Part shown: positions 27,201 to 39,800 of the stretch, in pieces
Layout of the letters: every line of letters starts with the position of its first letter
Numbering within the stretch: the stretch's first letter is position 1
From: Synchiropus splendidus
Lineage: Eukaryota; Chordata; Actinopteri; Syngnathiformes; Callionymidae
Reading direction: 5' to 3'
Assembly (NCBI RefSeq): GCF_027744825.2
Contig: NC_071335.1
Span: forward strand, 12,537,501-12,601,500
Length of the DNA stretch: 64,000 bases
Made by a program: the position numbers and the translations under genes
The notes under the pieces: generated by a model
What the model saw: the letters and a program-made list of their open reading frames with translations, nothing else
Told to the model about the DNA's origin: nothing
Database searches by the model: none

Positions 27201-29148
27201 GCACCACTGCTCTGGATAAATAGAACTTTTGAACAAAAATAGAATTGTTTTGATGAGATAAATTATTCATCCGATCTTCTGCTAAAGTAAGTCTTCAAGC
27301 TCGAAGAAGCTCTAAAATCAAAACTTCAATTTTGCTTTGAAAATGGACTCCATTATTACTGTATTTATCTCCAATTTATTTAATGCTATGTAATCAGCTT
27401 TCAAACTGTTTTCAGCATAATGACAGAGTGACCCTGGATTTTCCTGCAATATAGTCTATTTTAGAGGATTTTAAGGATGAGTCTGTTTTTTGTGTAATTT
27501 GTGATGAGACCAACCCAATTGCAGCACCATTTAGTATAATTTTGTGGGGAAAAAGTAATTTATTATCAATAGAACTATGAATGTTTGTTCCCATTCACAA
27601 TGATACTAAATAAAATAGACTTAAGCAGTGATTGTAATGGATAATCTGTCAAAAAATAAGCTTTAAATGTATTTGGTCTTGAAAAGATAATTTCATAAAT
27701 TGTTTCCTTTGCATCATCTATGATGTGTGTGGAATGGAGTGAGTGGCAATGCCTGGAGCATAAATACCTATTACACAGTCACAAAAATAACTGACACTGG
27801 ATTACAACAGATTTCTCTTACAACCAGTTTGACGCAGTCTTGCAAGCTTATCGTAGATGCCTGCTGGTACATGCCAATGTTAATCCTAGATTGCAAAGAG
27901 ACTCTTAAAGTGGCTTCCTTTGCTGCTGATCTCTTCACATTATGAACAATAAAAATATAGTCATTAGTCTGATGTGCTAGTCTTTAGCCCAGTGACTACT
28001 TTGGTTTATTGTGGAGGATTACATTGTTGGAATGCTGCCTGTTTGCAATAGGAATGTCTGTGATGTTGAGATGGATCGTTGAGCTACTGGTTTGGAGTTT
28101 AAAAAGAGAGCAGTTTAGAGTTACCCTCAAAACTTCCCACAAGACTGATATTAATGGTTTTGGTTTGCACAAGTGATCAGTGTCAGGCGTCAGCTTGCAT
28201 AGATATGTTTGAATGTGTAAATATGTGCAAGCTTATTTGCACTTGTCAGATGAAATTTCTCACGGCTGTTCCTCTTGATCATTCACCTGTAGAGATTTTG
28301 TTCTGGCAAGGTTTGAGGGATTGTTTTAATATTTTACAATGCATTAGGACACAGGACTTGGGGACTTTGGGAAACATTTTCATCTTAAAATGAAGTCAGT
28401 TGTATGAGTCTCCTTTTTTACTGACTTGACATCTGACAATTGGATTTCTTTCTCTCTCTTTGTGAAACATTTCTGCCTCCAAGATGAACTGCAGGTTTGT
28501 CCTGTGTCCTCTGGGCCACCTCAGTGTTGTCATGTAAATCCAGCCTCACATTCCACCTCCAGGTTTAAAACCTTGTTTACCCTTTATCAGAAACAGCAAT
28601 AGTTGATTCTGCCTACAAAACAGTGCTTGCAGTGATAAAGCCTGAGATATCAAGAGTTCATGTTGTTGATCCCATCAGAGGTCGAGGTTTACTTAAGCCG
28701 TGCCTCAGGGAAACCAGTCTATTTGCTTCAGTATAATCACATGTTGCATAATATAATGTGTCTTCAATTTCAGATCATGTGAAAACCTTATGAAAGTGTC
28801 TGAATGGAGAGCTAGCTAAGAATATTTTGTGCTCTATGTACTTGTATTTAAAAAAATATATATAACTTGCTTCATATTTCCTATCAATTACTTAAAAAAA
28901 TAGTATTTTAGTTGTTGTTTTCTCGTGTTTGTGCTAACTGTAGGGTCCATGATAGTGACATTAATGAGACTGAGGAACGACCATTCACAGTAGTGGTGAA
29001 ATTACGAATATGTGGAATTGTTCAGTTTCCTTCTCTTAACAACCATGTTGGTAAAAGCTCATCTGTACTTTCAGTTTCACACAATGGCGAGGTCTCAAAC
29101 CTTTCATCATGCTGCTGTCAACAACTGCCATTTTGTAAGCTTCCTTGT

Positions 29149-29151
<3 letters not shown>

Positions 29152-29211
<60 letters not shown>
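29152..29211. repeat. (TA)30 microsatellite
   Basis: An uninterrupted 60-bp TA dinucleotide run. The Ile-Tyr repeat proteins readable through it are artefacts of the repeat. Confidence 0.97.
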
Positions 29212-29213
<2 letters not shown>

Positions 29214-31224
29214 CGCATCAATTCTCTTGTAGAAAGACGATATATTGTTGGGCAAACTGTAGGATTACATAGGTAATTATACTTAGTAAATACACAGCAC
29301 ATGCTTCAGCTTTAAATGTTTAGGTATGAAATGATGATTTAGATGTGTTTAGAATATTTCAGTCATCATTGGCATCATTCTTTAAACATAACTAATTATG
29401 AGTCACCTGAAGTCAAGGATAAATACATGCTCAGTCAAGAAAATCATGCACACACGCTGTAATTGTACGTTGCCACCCAACGTGATTTGGTGACTCAAGC
29501 AACTTCCCCCATTTGTCAAGTTGCTGTGAAAAGGCGGGTCAGTCTGTCTGAAGTTAGTTGAATGTTAACACGGCAGATCAGACAGGCGGAATTGTAGCCC
29601 CTTATCTACTGTAGAAGTATATCAAAGCAAAACTCTGAGAGAGTCTCCACTGATCAGCCAACACAATCTGCTGTTGCTCCCTGTTTATTTTATTAAAGTC
29701 TGCTGCTCCTACTTGAGTGGAAATTTACCATTACTCATCACAGCCTGTTGTAAGACATATACCAGTTAGATAACGGAATACTCTGGGGTGGCCAGTCGCT
29801 GCCTTTGGCCCTTGGACAATGGCACTCTACTCTGCTTCGCTCTCAGCCCGTGGGCTTGATCACCCACGTAAAACTGTTGTTGTCCTCTCGTATGATCTTC
29901 AACTTTAACTTAGACTGATACAAGCCATTAGATTCTCATAAAACTGAATCACTAACCAAACTGTTTTAAGGAAAATGTAGTGGTGGGAATCTTATATCTC
30001 ACGATTCAGTCCAATTCCAATTTTTGGAGCCACGTTGCGATTCAAAATAGTTTTTCGATTACATTTATAATAAAATTCATTATGATGATCTAATCTAATC
30101 TGCTTTGCAAGATGGAATGACAAATAGATATTAAAGTTTTTTTCTTTTAATCTGAAGAAAGTGTTCTTATTGGGGACCGTTCTTTTTGTCTCTTGGTAAA
30201 GCTTACGGGCTGTAATGTCTATGAAGCACAGCAGTGTGTGTCTGCGATCTCTGGGAGATGTCTCACAATTGGAGCTATCACATTTGTTGTGTTGCCCAAG
30301 TGCTCGCTCTTAGTTTTGCAATGACTGCTCACTGTGTACGTCATGTCCAGCTTAATGTTTTCAGGTGTTTGGTGAAACCGAAATGACGCCAAACTCTAGC
30401 CTTTACTTTAGTGCTTGTGTGCATCCAGGGGCAGGGAGTGACCTGCACATTAAAAAAACAACAACAACAACAACAAAAAAAGGTTTTGGGACTTGTCTAA
30501 TGGATTTTGTAGCAAATGAGAATTACGATTCTTGTGTGATTCATATGTGAATTGATTTTGCCAGCACACAGTTTCAAATGTGAAAGCCACATTCTCATGC
30601 CAGTGAGGTTGAGTCTTCCAATGTCAGTGTTTTGTGTTGTCACGTCACACAATATAGCCTTGCTGCTATATTTAAACATGCTATTGGATCGTTTTTGATC
30701 CCTTTAACGTATGGAATGTGGGTTAAGCAGCCCAAGGTTTACCCATCATTGCATGTTAAATCTATCTTTAATCACTTCACAATGGAAAGGCTTGAAGCCC
30801 AAGTGACACAACATAATCCTGCATGTTAATCGTGCTGGGCCAAGAAGACTCCTGTGTGCTGCTGTGTGAGTTCCTATCTGACCGTCGTTCATCTGTGAAA
30901 ACAGGACAGCTCATTAAACTCTTCACAGCGGCGCACGGTGCATTTTTGAGCCTGTCATCTTCAGCACTGAGATCATGGCCGGTGCATACTGAGCCATTTC
31001 AGGGGTCCGCCAGTGTTTGCCGCTGCTCTTTGCTGATTCGATGAGAGCATGACAAGGTTTTTGCGATGGCTGTCATTTTCAATCGCTCTCTCTGCTTAGC
31101 AACCGTGCTACTGATTTTCTTCAGTCAAATTACACATGATGTGTGATCAGAATGTGTTTGACCAGATGCGAGTGTGAGATTCTGCTCTGAACATTATTAT
31201 ATAGAGAAGTGTTTTCCTGTCATT

Positions 31225-31330
31225 CTTGAGCAGGAGATGAGGCTGCTGCCTCTCAGCAAGAAAGTAGCAGGTTCTATTTCTGCCTGATGGTATCTTTCTG
31301 TGTGCACTTCGCATGTTCTGGTTGTGAGCC
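31225..31330 (+). mobile_element. Decayed SINE/LINE-type fragment
   Basis: The order 'ggctgctgcctctcagcaag - gcaggttctatttctgcc - tttctgtgtgcacttcgc' follows a common vertebrate repeat in which a 'gttcgattcccgcc'-like block precedes 'tttctgtgtggagtttgcatgttct'. The fragment at 8895-8975 looks like the following part of the same family on the other strand. Confidence 0.4.
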
Positions 31331-34300
31331 TGTGTTTTGCAGATGCTGAATTAATGTTATGCTCGATGAATATTCTACTTCTCAGAGAAGCCCAGTGAGC
31401 CAACTGAAAATTGGGTGTTGAAAGGTAAATTCAGTTGCCTTAAAATAGAAATCTTTTGAGAGCTCAGACTATTTTAATGCTTCATGATGGTGATGAAAGA
31501 TGGCAGAATAAAAGTTTTTTTAAGAACAGTTGGTTCAGTCTAGTTGTCTGATTTTACAGCTGATTTTGGTGACTCTTGCGAACGTAATACAAAACAAGTC
31601 ATGTTTACTGCTAATGTCTCTAAAAAGTAAAAAGCGGAGTTCCTCCAACTGCCAAATTTAGATTCTCCTTGTCTTCCTTATCTGAGAAGGTACAGACCTC
31701 AAGACGCGCTTTCACAGAAAGATGTGATTTGTATAAAAAAAGACTGCTAATAATGGGAGCTGGTTGCTAGCGACAACATTTCATGTTGGTTTTGAGGACG
31801 GACTGCTGTTCATGTCCACTTTTTTCCACATTCAATGATTTAGGAGGAATTAGGCACGGGGATCATTGCATTTCACAGTTTATTCCTGAACATAGACTGC
31901 AGTCCAAAATAACTTACATCCACATCCTGCTCCCTAATGAAACTTATTTGTGAGGCAACCAGTACAGAACAACTGCTCTCTAAAATCCAAGTAAACCATC
32001 CTGCAATGCTATGTTTTGTGGCCTAGCTAAAGGCGTTGAATGGCGTAGTCTTCCGTGTTCACTCCCTGTGAACTTTGCTGCCACTCGTCCCTCAAAACTG
32101 ATTTGTTTGATTTCCATCCAGCCCCATCACAATTTCTACTGAGAGAAGCTGTAGTGGATGTTAACGTTGGTAATCCCTGACACACTCCCAAGGCCACGAT
32201 TCTATTAGCTCGATGATGTTAGACACACAATGCTTTCACACATCTAGATTTAGTGGCTAAGCATGCAGCAATCGAAAGGAGGAGTTTGGTGAGTTTGGTT
32301 GTATGTTTTCAATTAAACAAAGTTTATAGCTTTATCACCCAAAATGAACATGTCCAATATTCATCTAAATATGAAGTGAACACTGTTATACGCAAATATG
32401 CGCACTTGTCCATTGTGTGTCTTGTGATTTATTTTCATCTATATGAGCAGGATATCCATCCCCAATAAAGCATGTGGTGCAGCAGAGTCTGTAAAACAAC
32501 TGAAAATCAATAGTTGATGAAAAAGCACTCCACAGCAGTTCGCTGGGTCCATCCCTTCAGCTTGAGAGTGATTGCCTCTTCGGTTTTTGCCCGTCCCCGA
32601 ATGAACCTGTGTCTCAGATTTTGTTTTGCTGTTCACAGTGTGAGCTCTTCCCGAGCTGGGCTCTGTGACGACAAAGGAAGTGCAGGTTCGAAGATCACGG
32701 TCCTCTTGATTGCACTTTCTGTCTGGAGGACACGCATGATTGTGCACTTCCTTTTCCTGACACATGTAAAAGAGAGATATTTTGAGTTCATACAATCCTC
32801 CTTTTGTCTGAAAGGATAGGACATATTCCAGTTTTGCAAACAATACTGGCTGCTATGAATCAATGCTGCTGTTGCACTTGACTAACAATGACTAACACCA
32901 GTTGAAGCACCAAGTGTCATGCTCACAATAATGGAGCGAACCAGATGGGATGGGCTAAGCTAGAAACAGACAAAGGACATCAAGAGTGAAAAGATTGTGT
33001 GGACAGAACCGCACCAGAAATCCTGTCAAGGAACACTAGGAATGTCAATGATAAAGCATACTTTGGTCAAAAGCCAGGTCTGACCATAAAGAAGTATCCA
33101 CTTTTTTAATGAATAGAAAATAACTATTGTTTTAGTACAAGGACAGTGTCATTTTGCAAGGTGAGTTAGTGAACTAATATGACTACTTTTATTAAGGGTT
33201 TGTTCGGATACAAGTGTTAGTAGCAGTGGGAAAACACCTGACTAGCTTCTTGCACTTTATTAATAATTCATCTGAGGACGCACCACTGAGAGTGAATTAT
33301 TAAACCCTCTGCACTGATTTTAATTATTCGGATATAGAAGTTAAATATCTGTATTTTAGTAAAGTTTAAATGGATACACATCATACTGTTTTGATGTAAG
33401 AATACAATTGGTTGAAGTCACCGGGCTCTCCACACCCCTCACCGCTAGAATCACTCCCTCACTATGAGTGGAAGAGAGACTTGAAAGCAGGGGGGAGATA
33501 CGAGGCTGAAGGCAGCATTATTGCATCATTATCGAAAAACAAAATGTCACTGGGTGGCCTTTTAATGACTCCGTCCCCTTCGCCCCCATGAGACCTACAG
33601 CTGTTTCGCAACGCGTTATACCTAGTGGCTGTTATTACTCGAACACTTTCATCTCAGTAAATGTTTGGCCGAGGCTTAAGTATATGTCATTCTGAGGCCA
33701 GTAGCCTGATGACAACCTTGATCTCCCACAGACTCATGAGCGGTTGCTGAGAGCGCTGTAAATGAGTGATTCACAGTTCCAACACCACTTTATTTATAAG
33801 TATGGTGGTAACATTACGTGCCTTTGCATCACTCCTTGCCCTGGAAATGGACTGTAGACGTTACATGTAATATACATACATGATTGTGGTCTTTTTGATT
33901 AGATCCCCTGAGCCTCAAAATTATTATTAATAATATTATTAATAATAGTAATAATACTAAAAACAGTAAGAATAATCATGATAATCTCTAAATTAAAGGT
34001 TTTTATTTCCCTGCTTTTAATAATACTTAATTTCTAAAGTCAGATTGGAGTGGGGAAAAAAAATCTTTGTCTTCTTAACTATCCTTAATCTGCTTGTTAG
34101 AAGTAGAGTACTCATAATTGCACTGTTGCTTTATGCTTTATGAGCTTGTCATCTTGAGGCCTCTAAGAGATTAGCTCTCTATCTACAGTAGTTCCAGCTG
34201 ATTTCTATTGTCAGTAACCAGATAAATGTTGTGGAGATTTTGCTAAAACATCACAGTGCAACTGTTCATCTGGCTATGTTCGATACATTTAACTTAAAAG

Positions 34301-35681
34301 TAGTAGAGAGTGTTTTAGAAACATAATTTGAATAACTGTCAGGGAAGAAGGTGCGTATTCAAATCAGTTTTACCATGTATGTAATGTGTGAGGAAATGTC
34401 ACTTTGTTTGAGAACTTGATGCAATTTGAACCACAAGTTCGAGTCATCAAAAGGACATTATGATGACACTGCTTCTCAAATGCATTTCAAGTTCAATGTT
34501 CCAAATCAATGAGAGTATGGTGTTTCACTAAGTACTGCTGAAAACGTCCAGTCTCCAGTCGATTTTTTTGTTTGGGGGGGTGGGACTTTGTCAACCATTA
34601 TCTCTGTTAGCTAAAATGTTAAGCAAACATTGACCTGTTAAAGCCTCTTGACCAAAGGTTGATGGTTCTGCCGCACATCCGTGTAGAGAAGCGACCTTGT
34701 CTTCTCCTCACAATACAACAATTATGTACTAGTCCAACACTTCAATTATGTCTGCCAAATGGTTGAGGCTTGAGCGAACGAACCTGCAGCCCTTTCGTTG
34801 AAGAGTCGATAATGAACAATTATGTCAAGATGCATCTGTGCGCAGGCCATGGAAGCCTCAATTACTGTGCTCCGGAGTGTCTCAGTATCCATGTAGATGT
34901 CAGGATTGTAAATCCAAATCGTCATCTTTTGTTGCTGGTTTTAAGTTTCGTTGTGTACAGTCCACATTTTATGAAACTAGTCTTCATTTTCATTGGAGGG
35001 GTATAATTTTTGTTAAAAGTGTGTAAAAACAAAAAAAGAGTTTTCTGTTGAAATATAGTTTTCCTGGTTTGAATGTTGTTATTCTCTTGCGTGACATACT
35101 TTCCCATTTGTTGACTCAGTCAGTGCAATCCTTAATCTCTAGGGAAATGCTTCACCTCTTTTCATGGCATCTTCACTGACTCTGACTTAACTTCAGGATC
35201 GTCTGGCTGTCCTCCGGTGTTGAGGCTAATTATCGACGCTGCTGCGTGTCTATGGGGAGCCCCTCTATACCTCCTCATCAAAGCCTCCGTGTTTGCTTGT
35301 TTATCTCTGGCTGCTATTCTCAGCGTTCTGCAGGAGCCCTGATGAGACGTGAGCCGCCACTCTCTACGGAGGCTTACACTGTAAGCTGTGGCAAAGTCCC
35401 AACAATACTTGATGTTTATCCATCTCCTCCATCTTATTTAGACCTAGAGACCCAATTAAATCTGTTTCCTGTGGATTTAATACAAAATCCTATTTCATTC
35501 CTTTTGACGGTTAATGATTTTTATTTTGGCACCTACGTTTAATGGGCAGTGGCGGGATTTCATTGAGTTTTGTCAAAGAGACAACACCCAAAATCTATGC
35601 CAAAGAAATTGACATTTGATTTTAAATTTGGGTCTGTGTCTTACTTTTAAAAAAAATGCTTTTTGATCATCACATCTTTCT

Positions 35682-36188
35682 ACGGAGCCCCTAAGGGCAC
35701 ATGACTTTGGGGACATGATATTGTGAGATCTCGCAATACTGGTTTGAAGTGACGTCGTAACTCCTTCCAACAATGGCGAGTCAACATCTGTGAGAAACTT
35801 TCATTGAATTTTATTTCGAAATTGGACTAAAATATGAGGACATACTGCCCGTGCTTCATCGCAAGCATGGTTTTGAAATCAGTGTCAGGTCATCCTCCAT
35901 GACTCCTCTACTTCTCGCAGCAGATCAATACATTTGAACAGCGTGTGATCTTGCAAAAGTATTGTAGCGTCTGTTGGTAGTAGACGAAAACAGTGGTTCT
36001 GCAGTTTAGTTTCTTCTTTTATTTCACTCAAACACTGTATAGTGGTCTCCAGAAAACAGAAACCCCCAGCCAGCATCTCACTCCACCCTCACTCACTTGT
36101 CACCATTGAACTCTTTAAGGAACCGTAGCATAAACCCAGAACGTCACAGTAGTTTTTTGTTGTTGTCATGTCCCCTTAGGGGCTCCGT
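35682..36188. mobile_element. Non-autonomous hAT-like DNA transposon
   Basis: The ends are inverted repeats: ACGGAGCCCCTAAGGG at the left (35682) matches the reverse complement of CCCTTAGGGGCTCCGT at the right (ending 36188), and the similarity extends inwards into CATGAC-type sequence. The flanking 8-mers are ATCTTTCT (35674-35681) and ATGTTTCT (36189-36196), 7 of 8 identical, as expected of an old 8-bp hAT target duplication. It is 507 bp and has no transposase frame. Confidence 0.7.
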
Positions 36189-36555
36189 ATGTTTCTGACT
36201 AACTTCATGATGGTGAGCTGCTAAATGAGAATGCTAAATAATGCTAGCTGAATCCTGAAACCATTTTCTTAAAAAGATGTTGCTGACTGCCACCTATAAG
36301 TGTGAGTCCCAGGAAGATGGTGTCTAAAACACACTTCAAGTCCTGCTTCTCCGAACGAAGAGCAGCTCAAATATTTTCCTTTTGGTGTCATATATCGGAA
36401 AAACAAACGTCACTGTCGCTAATGAGGGATGCCACAGGCCTCGTCATGGTGAACAAAAAAGTCAAATATGTCATGTGGGTGGAGTTTATGCAGAGTGCCA
36501 AACAGGGACAAGAACAAAGGCTACTTCTCACCGTCCCATTGTCCAAATAAGCTTC

Positions 36556-36668
36556 AATAGCGGCGCGGCGGCAGAAATTCCTGCCTCTGATGTTGTGATG
36601 CCAGTCGCCGGCTGCATCTAAATCCTCTGATGTTGCAAGTTTGGGACACGCGGCGTTTGGGGACTGAC
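36556..36668 (+). promoter_or_regulatory. GC-rich patch, possible alternative palm3 first exon
   Basis: A local CpG-rich stretch (gcggcgcggcggcag, gtcgccggctgc) ends near a donor-like GACAA|gtaaat, about 150 bp before the first coding exon. It could be an alternative 5' exon or promoter. It also sits just beyond the hAT-like element, so it may simply be unrelated GC-rich DNA. Confidence 0.2.
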
Positions 36669-36825
36669 AAGTAAATGCAGTTTGATCCTGTTTTTTTTTT
36701 TTTAACCTCTAAACTTGCAGAGACAAACAAGTTTTTTCACTTCTTGTGTTTTTTCTCCACTCGATGAAGGATATTTGTTGACTCTACAACACACATATTT
36801 GTCTTATTATGTCACAGGTTCCGAC

Positions 36826-36870
36826 ATGGATGAGGTGGAGAAATACAAACGACGACTGGAGGCTATCGCT
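36826..36870 (+). CDS. palm3: palm3 coding exon 1
   Basis: The acceptor tattatgtcacag precedes 36818; the ATG at 36826 (GACATGG) starts MDEVEKYKRRLEAIA, and the exon ends GCT|gtgagt in phase 0. This matches the usual first paralemmin exon, which ends at the RLxAIA motif. Confidence 0.9.
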
Positions 36871-39800
36871 GTGAGTACACACACGCACACACACGCACAC
36901 ACATCCATGCGCGGGCAGATTTACTAGCATCCCTGTTTGCGCGTTCTATTTAGACGGAATGGTGGTTTGCATCCGTTTGACTGAGTTTATGATGTGTAAC
37001 AGGAGCCTCTTTTTCTTAAATCTGAGAGTGCATGTTTCCTAGTTTGTAGCAGGATGAGTTTGGATAAGGCCTGAGTGCATGGAGCCACGAGGCACATCTC
37101 AGGACAAAGGACAGCACCACAAGTGTTAAAAATAATAGTGATGGGTTGATGAGGTTTCATGAAACAGTGTCCTCATTTTCAGAGGCCACATGATGACTCG
37201 AGCTGCTGTATGTTTGGACTTGGACAACTAATTTAATTAAACCTCAGATCATTCCTAAACAAGGAGCACCATCTAGTGGCCTCTGAAAATTATGACACTG
37301 TATCATCAACCCTGCAATACTGTTTCATAATACCTCATCTACCCATCACTCGTGGCCACCTATAATACATGACATTTATAAATAGATGTCAGCGTCAATT
37401 TGTCACTGGGACAAAACATCCACACAACCGTCAGCACAAACACACAGCCACAGAGTTCAAATGTTACATTGTGCATGCAAGAAAGTGCTGGACCTTTTTG
37501 TGTCAACCAAGAATGGAGTACTCTTTTGATAAATAAATATATATTTGACACAGGATTTCTTGTCAGCACCCAAGTGTGCACAGTATTGCATGGTAACAGT
37601 TAGCAAGCACCAAATAAAGATGCATTTCGTTAACATACTTTTATTGGCGTAATAAATCAGAGAGCGGGAGGTGAATGTATTTTACATTTTCATCTCTATA
37701 TCCTCCTTTTCCTCGATGACAGTCCCAAACCGCTGTGTGCCATCTTGATAAATCACCGTCCGTTTTTAGAGTGAGCAAACAGGCGCACGTGTTCTAGTTT
37801 GTCCAAACCCATCCACTACTGTACTCAGATAAAGCTCTAGATACTCTAGAAGGCTTTGACATGAAAAGTCCCTATGTGTCACGTGTCATACACCTCTTCT
37901 TTCATGACAATCCTTTGTGGATTTGGGGATTAAGATTATTTTCTGTCATCTTTGATGCTAGTTTGTGTCAGATGAAATTCCAGGTGTCCCAGTTTTACCA
38001 CCATGTTTCTATCTGTTCTTTCTACTCCCAGTTGTCTCTTCCGTTTGTCTGTGGAATTACATCATTTTTTTTCCTTCACACTCTTCAGGAGAGGCGACGG
38101 CTGCAAGAGGAAGAGGACAGAATCAGGCGAGAGATGGAAGATGAGAAAATAAGACTTCATCAGCTCAAGGTCTGAAACATATGCTGCCCTCATGAAAGCT
38201 GCCTCTTTTTGAGCGTAACCCTCATTTATCTTCACTGATATCACTTGGAATATCAGCTTTGATTTCAGAATGAACAAATTTGAGTTGAATCTCTATAAAC
38301 ATCAGGCGGCTCCAGTGAAGAGCGAACTCTTCTCTGTTGTTCAGTGTTCAGAACAACATTTCTTTGTGCTTCTATTCTAGAGTTTTTGAAATGAACTTCA
38401 ATTTTCCATTTTTATTTTACACACATTTTATTTCGTCTCCTTCATCGTTTTGGTTGTGACATCACGTTGTATAATGTGATGCGTCTGGTCTTCAGATTAA
38501 TTCATTATTTTTGTCTGTAATTGATGAATCAAAATTAATCTTTGAGGTCCCAGCCAATTCATTTCCCGACAACTGTAAAAAAAACAAGGTCTATGTCTTT
38601 GCATTGTTGCATTGCTCAAAGGCACATTCCAGAAATTGCTCCAGTTTGACTACCCAGTGTTTGTGTGCATGCAGGTCCCGAGCATTGTGTTGAAATGAAA
38701 GCTAACATCACCTACAAGCCATCTAGCAGTTTGACCGATTTAAATCCCCCTGTAAGATGCAACTAGAACCCGTCTTGCTGTACATTCATCAGCTCTGACA
38801 TCAACGTCAACCTCAGGGAGGGTAAAAAGGTCTGCTTGAAGGAAGCTGCTCCTGACCTGTAGGAATGTTAAAAACGGGGTTGTGTCCGGGCAGCCCAAAT
38901 CACCGTGAGCAACAGAGTGGCTCTTGTTCTTCTCTGCTGGGGAAAATACACTGATGTTTTTGTTGGACTCGTATTTGGAAAGGAAGCCACCGACTAACAG
39001 GATTTGAGAGGTGTAAATACCATTCCATCTCTGTAGCTGTTGACAGAGACGTCACCTGGTATAGAGGAAGTAAGCAGATGTGAAGTGGGTCACACAAGGT
39101 TTCACCTCTGAATCCAAACCAAGGTTCTTTCTCAAAAAGTAAACGTTTTATTTTCGAAAATGCAATTCCACGGACATGGACGCTATCAGACCAGTGAATA
39201 TGTGTGTCTTAACATTTGAATTTTCATCATGACCTGCGTTGAAAAGCCATCAGCATTTCAGCCACATTTACTGAGGGGATCAGCATGTGCAGCAGCCGCT
39301 CTCATGGCGCAGTAATTTGGCGGGATGTGGAGAAGCTCAAGGGCCTCTTCTCGACACATACTCCATTTCAGAAACTGATGGGCATCTCCGAGCCGCCTCC
39401 AGGAACCCCACAGGGCCTCAGAGGAAGCCAGAAGGAGCTTTATTGCCTTCTATTCATAGACGCTGTGTTTGAGGACAGTTAAACACCTTCACTGGTCAAA
39501 CATAAAGAAGTGACACTAGACAAGCTAACTCTATATACAGAGGACCAAGGCTGTCACCTGCTGTGTACGTGGCTGCCTTTTGTTTCTGCCTCTTTTCTAA
39601 TGTAAAGCATAGAATTATGAATGCGCTTTGTGAAGCACCGCTGTCAAAAGATTCTGTTTAAAATCATCATCACGCCATCCAGAGGCCTAATCCTGTGTGA
39701 ACGTGTTCAAATAAGCATTTATCCCATGTCGATAGGTGTGGTTGTGTTTGTGTGTGCGCTCACGTTACTGTGACTAATACATCTCCTCAATTCATTCCTA

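Larger units (their letters stand above)
21435..36817. other. Long first intron of palm3 (inferred)
   Basis: About 15.4 kb with no supported coding exon on either strand. Contents: a poly-A run near 24060, the palindrome cluster at 24126-24214, a (TA)n microsatellite at 29152-29211, a repeat fragment at 31225-31330, imperfect ATT/AAT repeats near 33921-33955, a hAT-like element at 35682-36188, and a GC-rich patch at about 36556-36668. Confidence 0.5.

Noticed and set aside
29012..29302. Frames with long Ile-Tyr repeats on both strands
   Set aside because: They are translations of the (TA)30 microsatellite.
32439..32843. 134-codon minus-strand reading frame
   Set aside because: Overlaps other open frames on both strands and shows no recognisable protein features.
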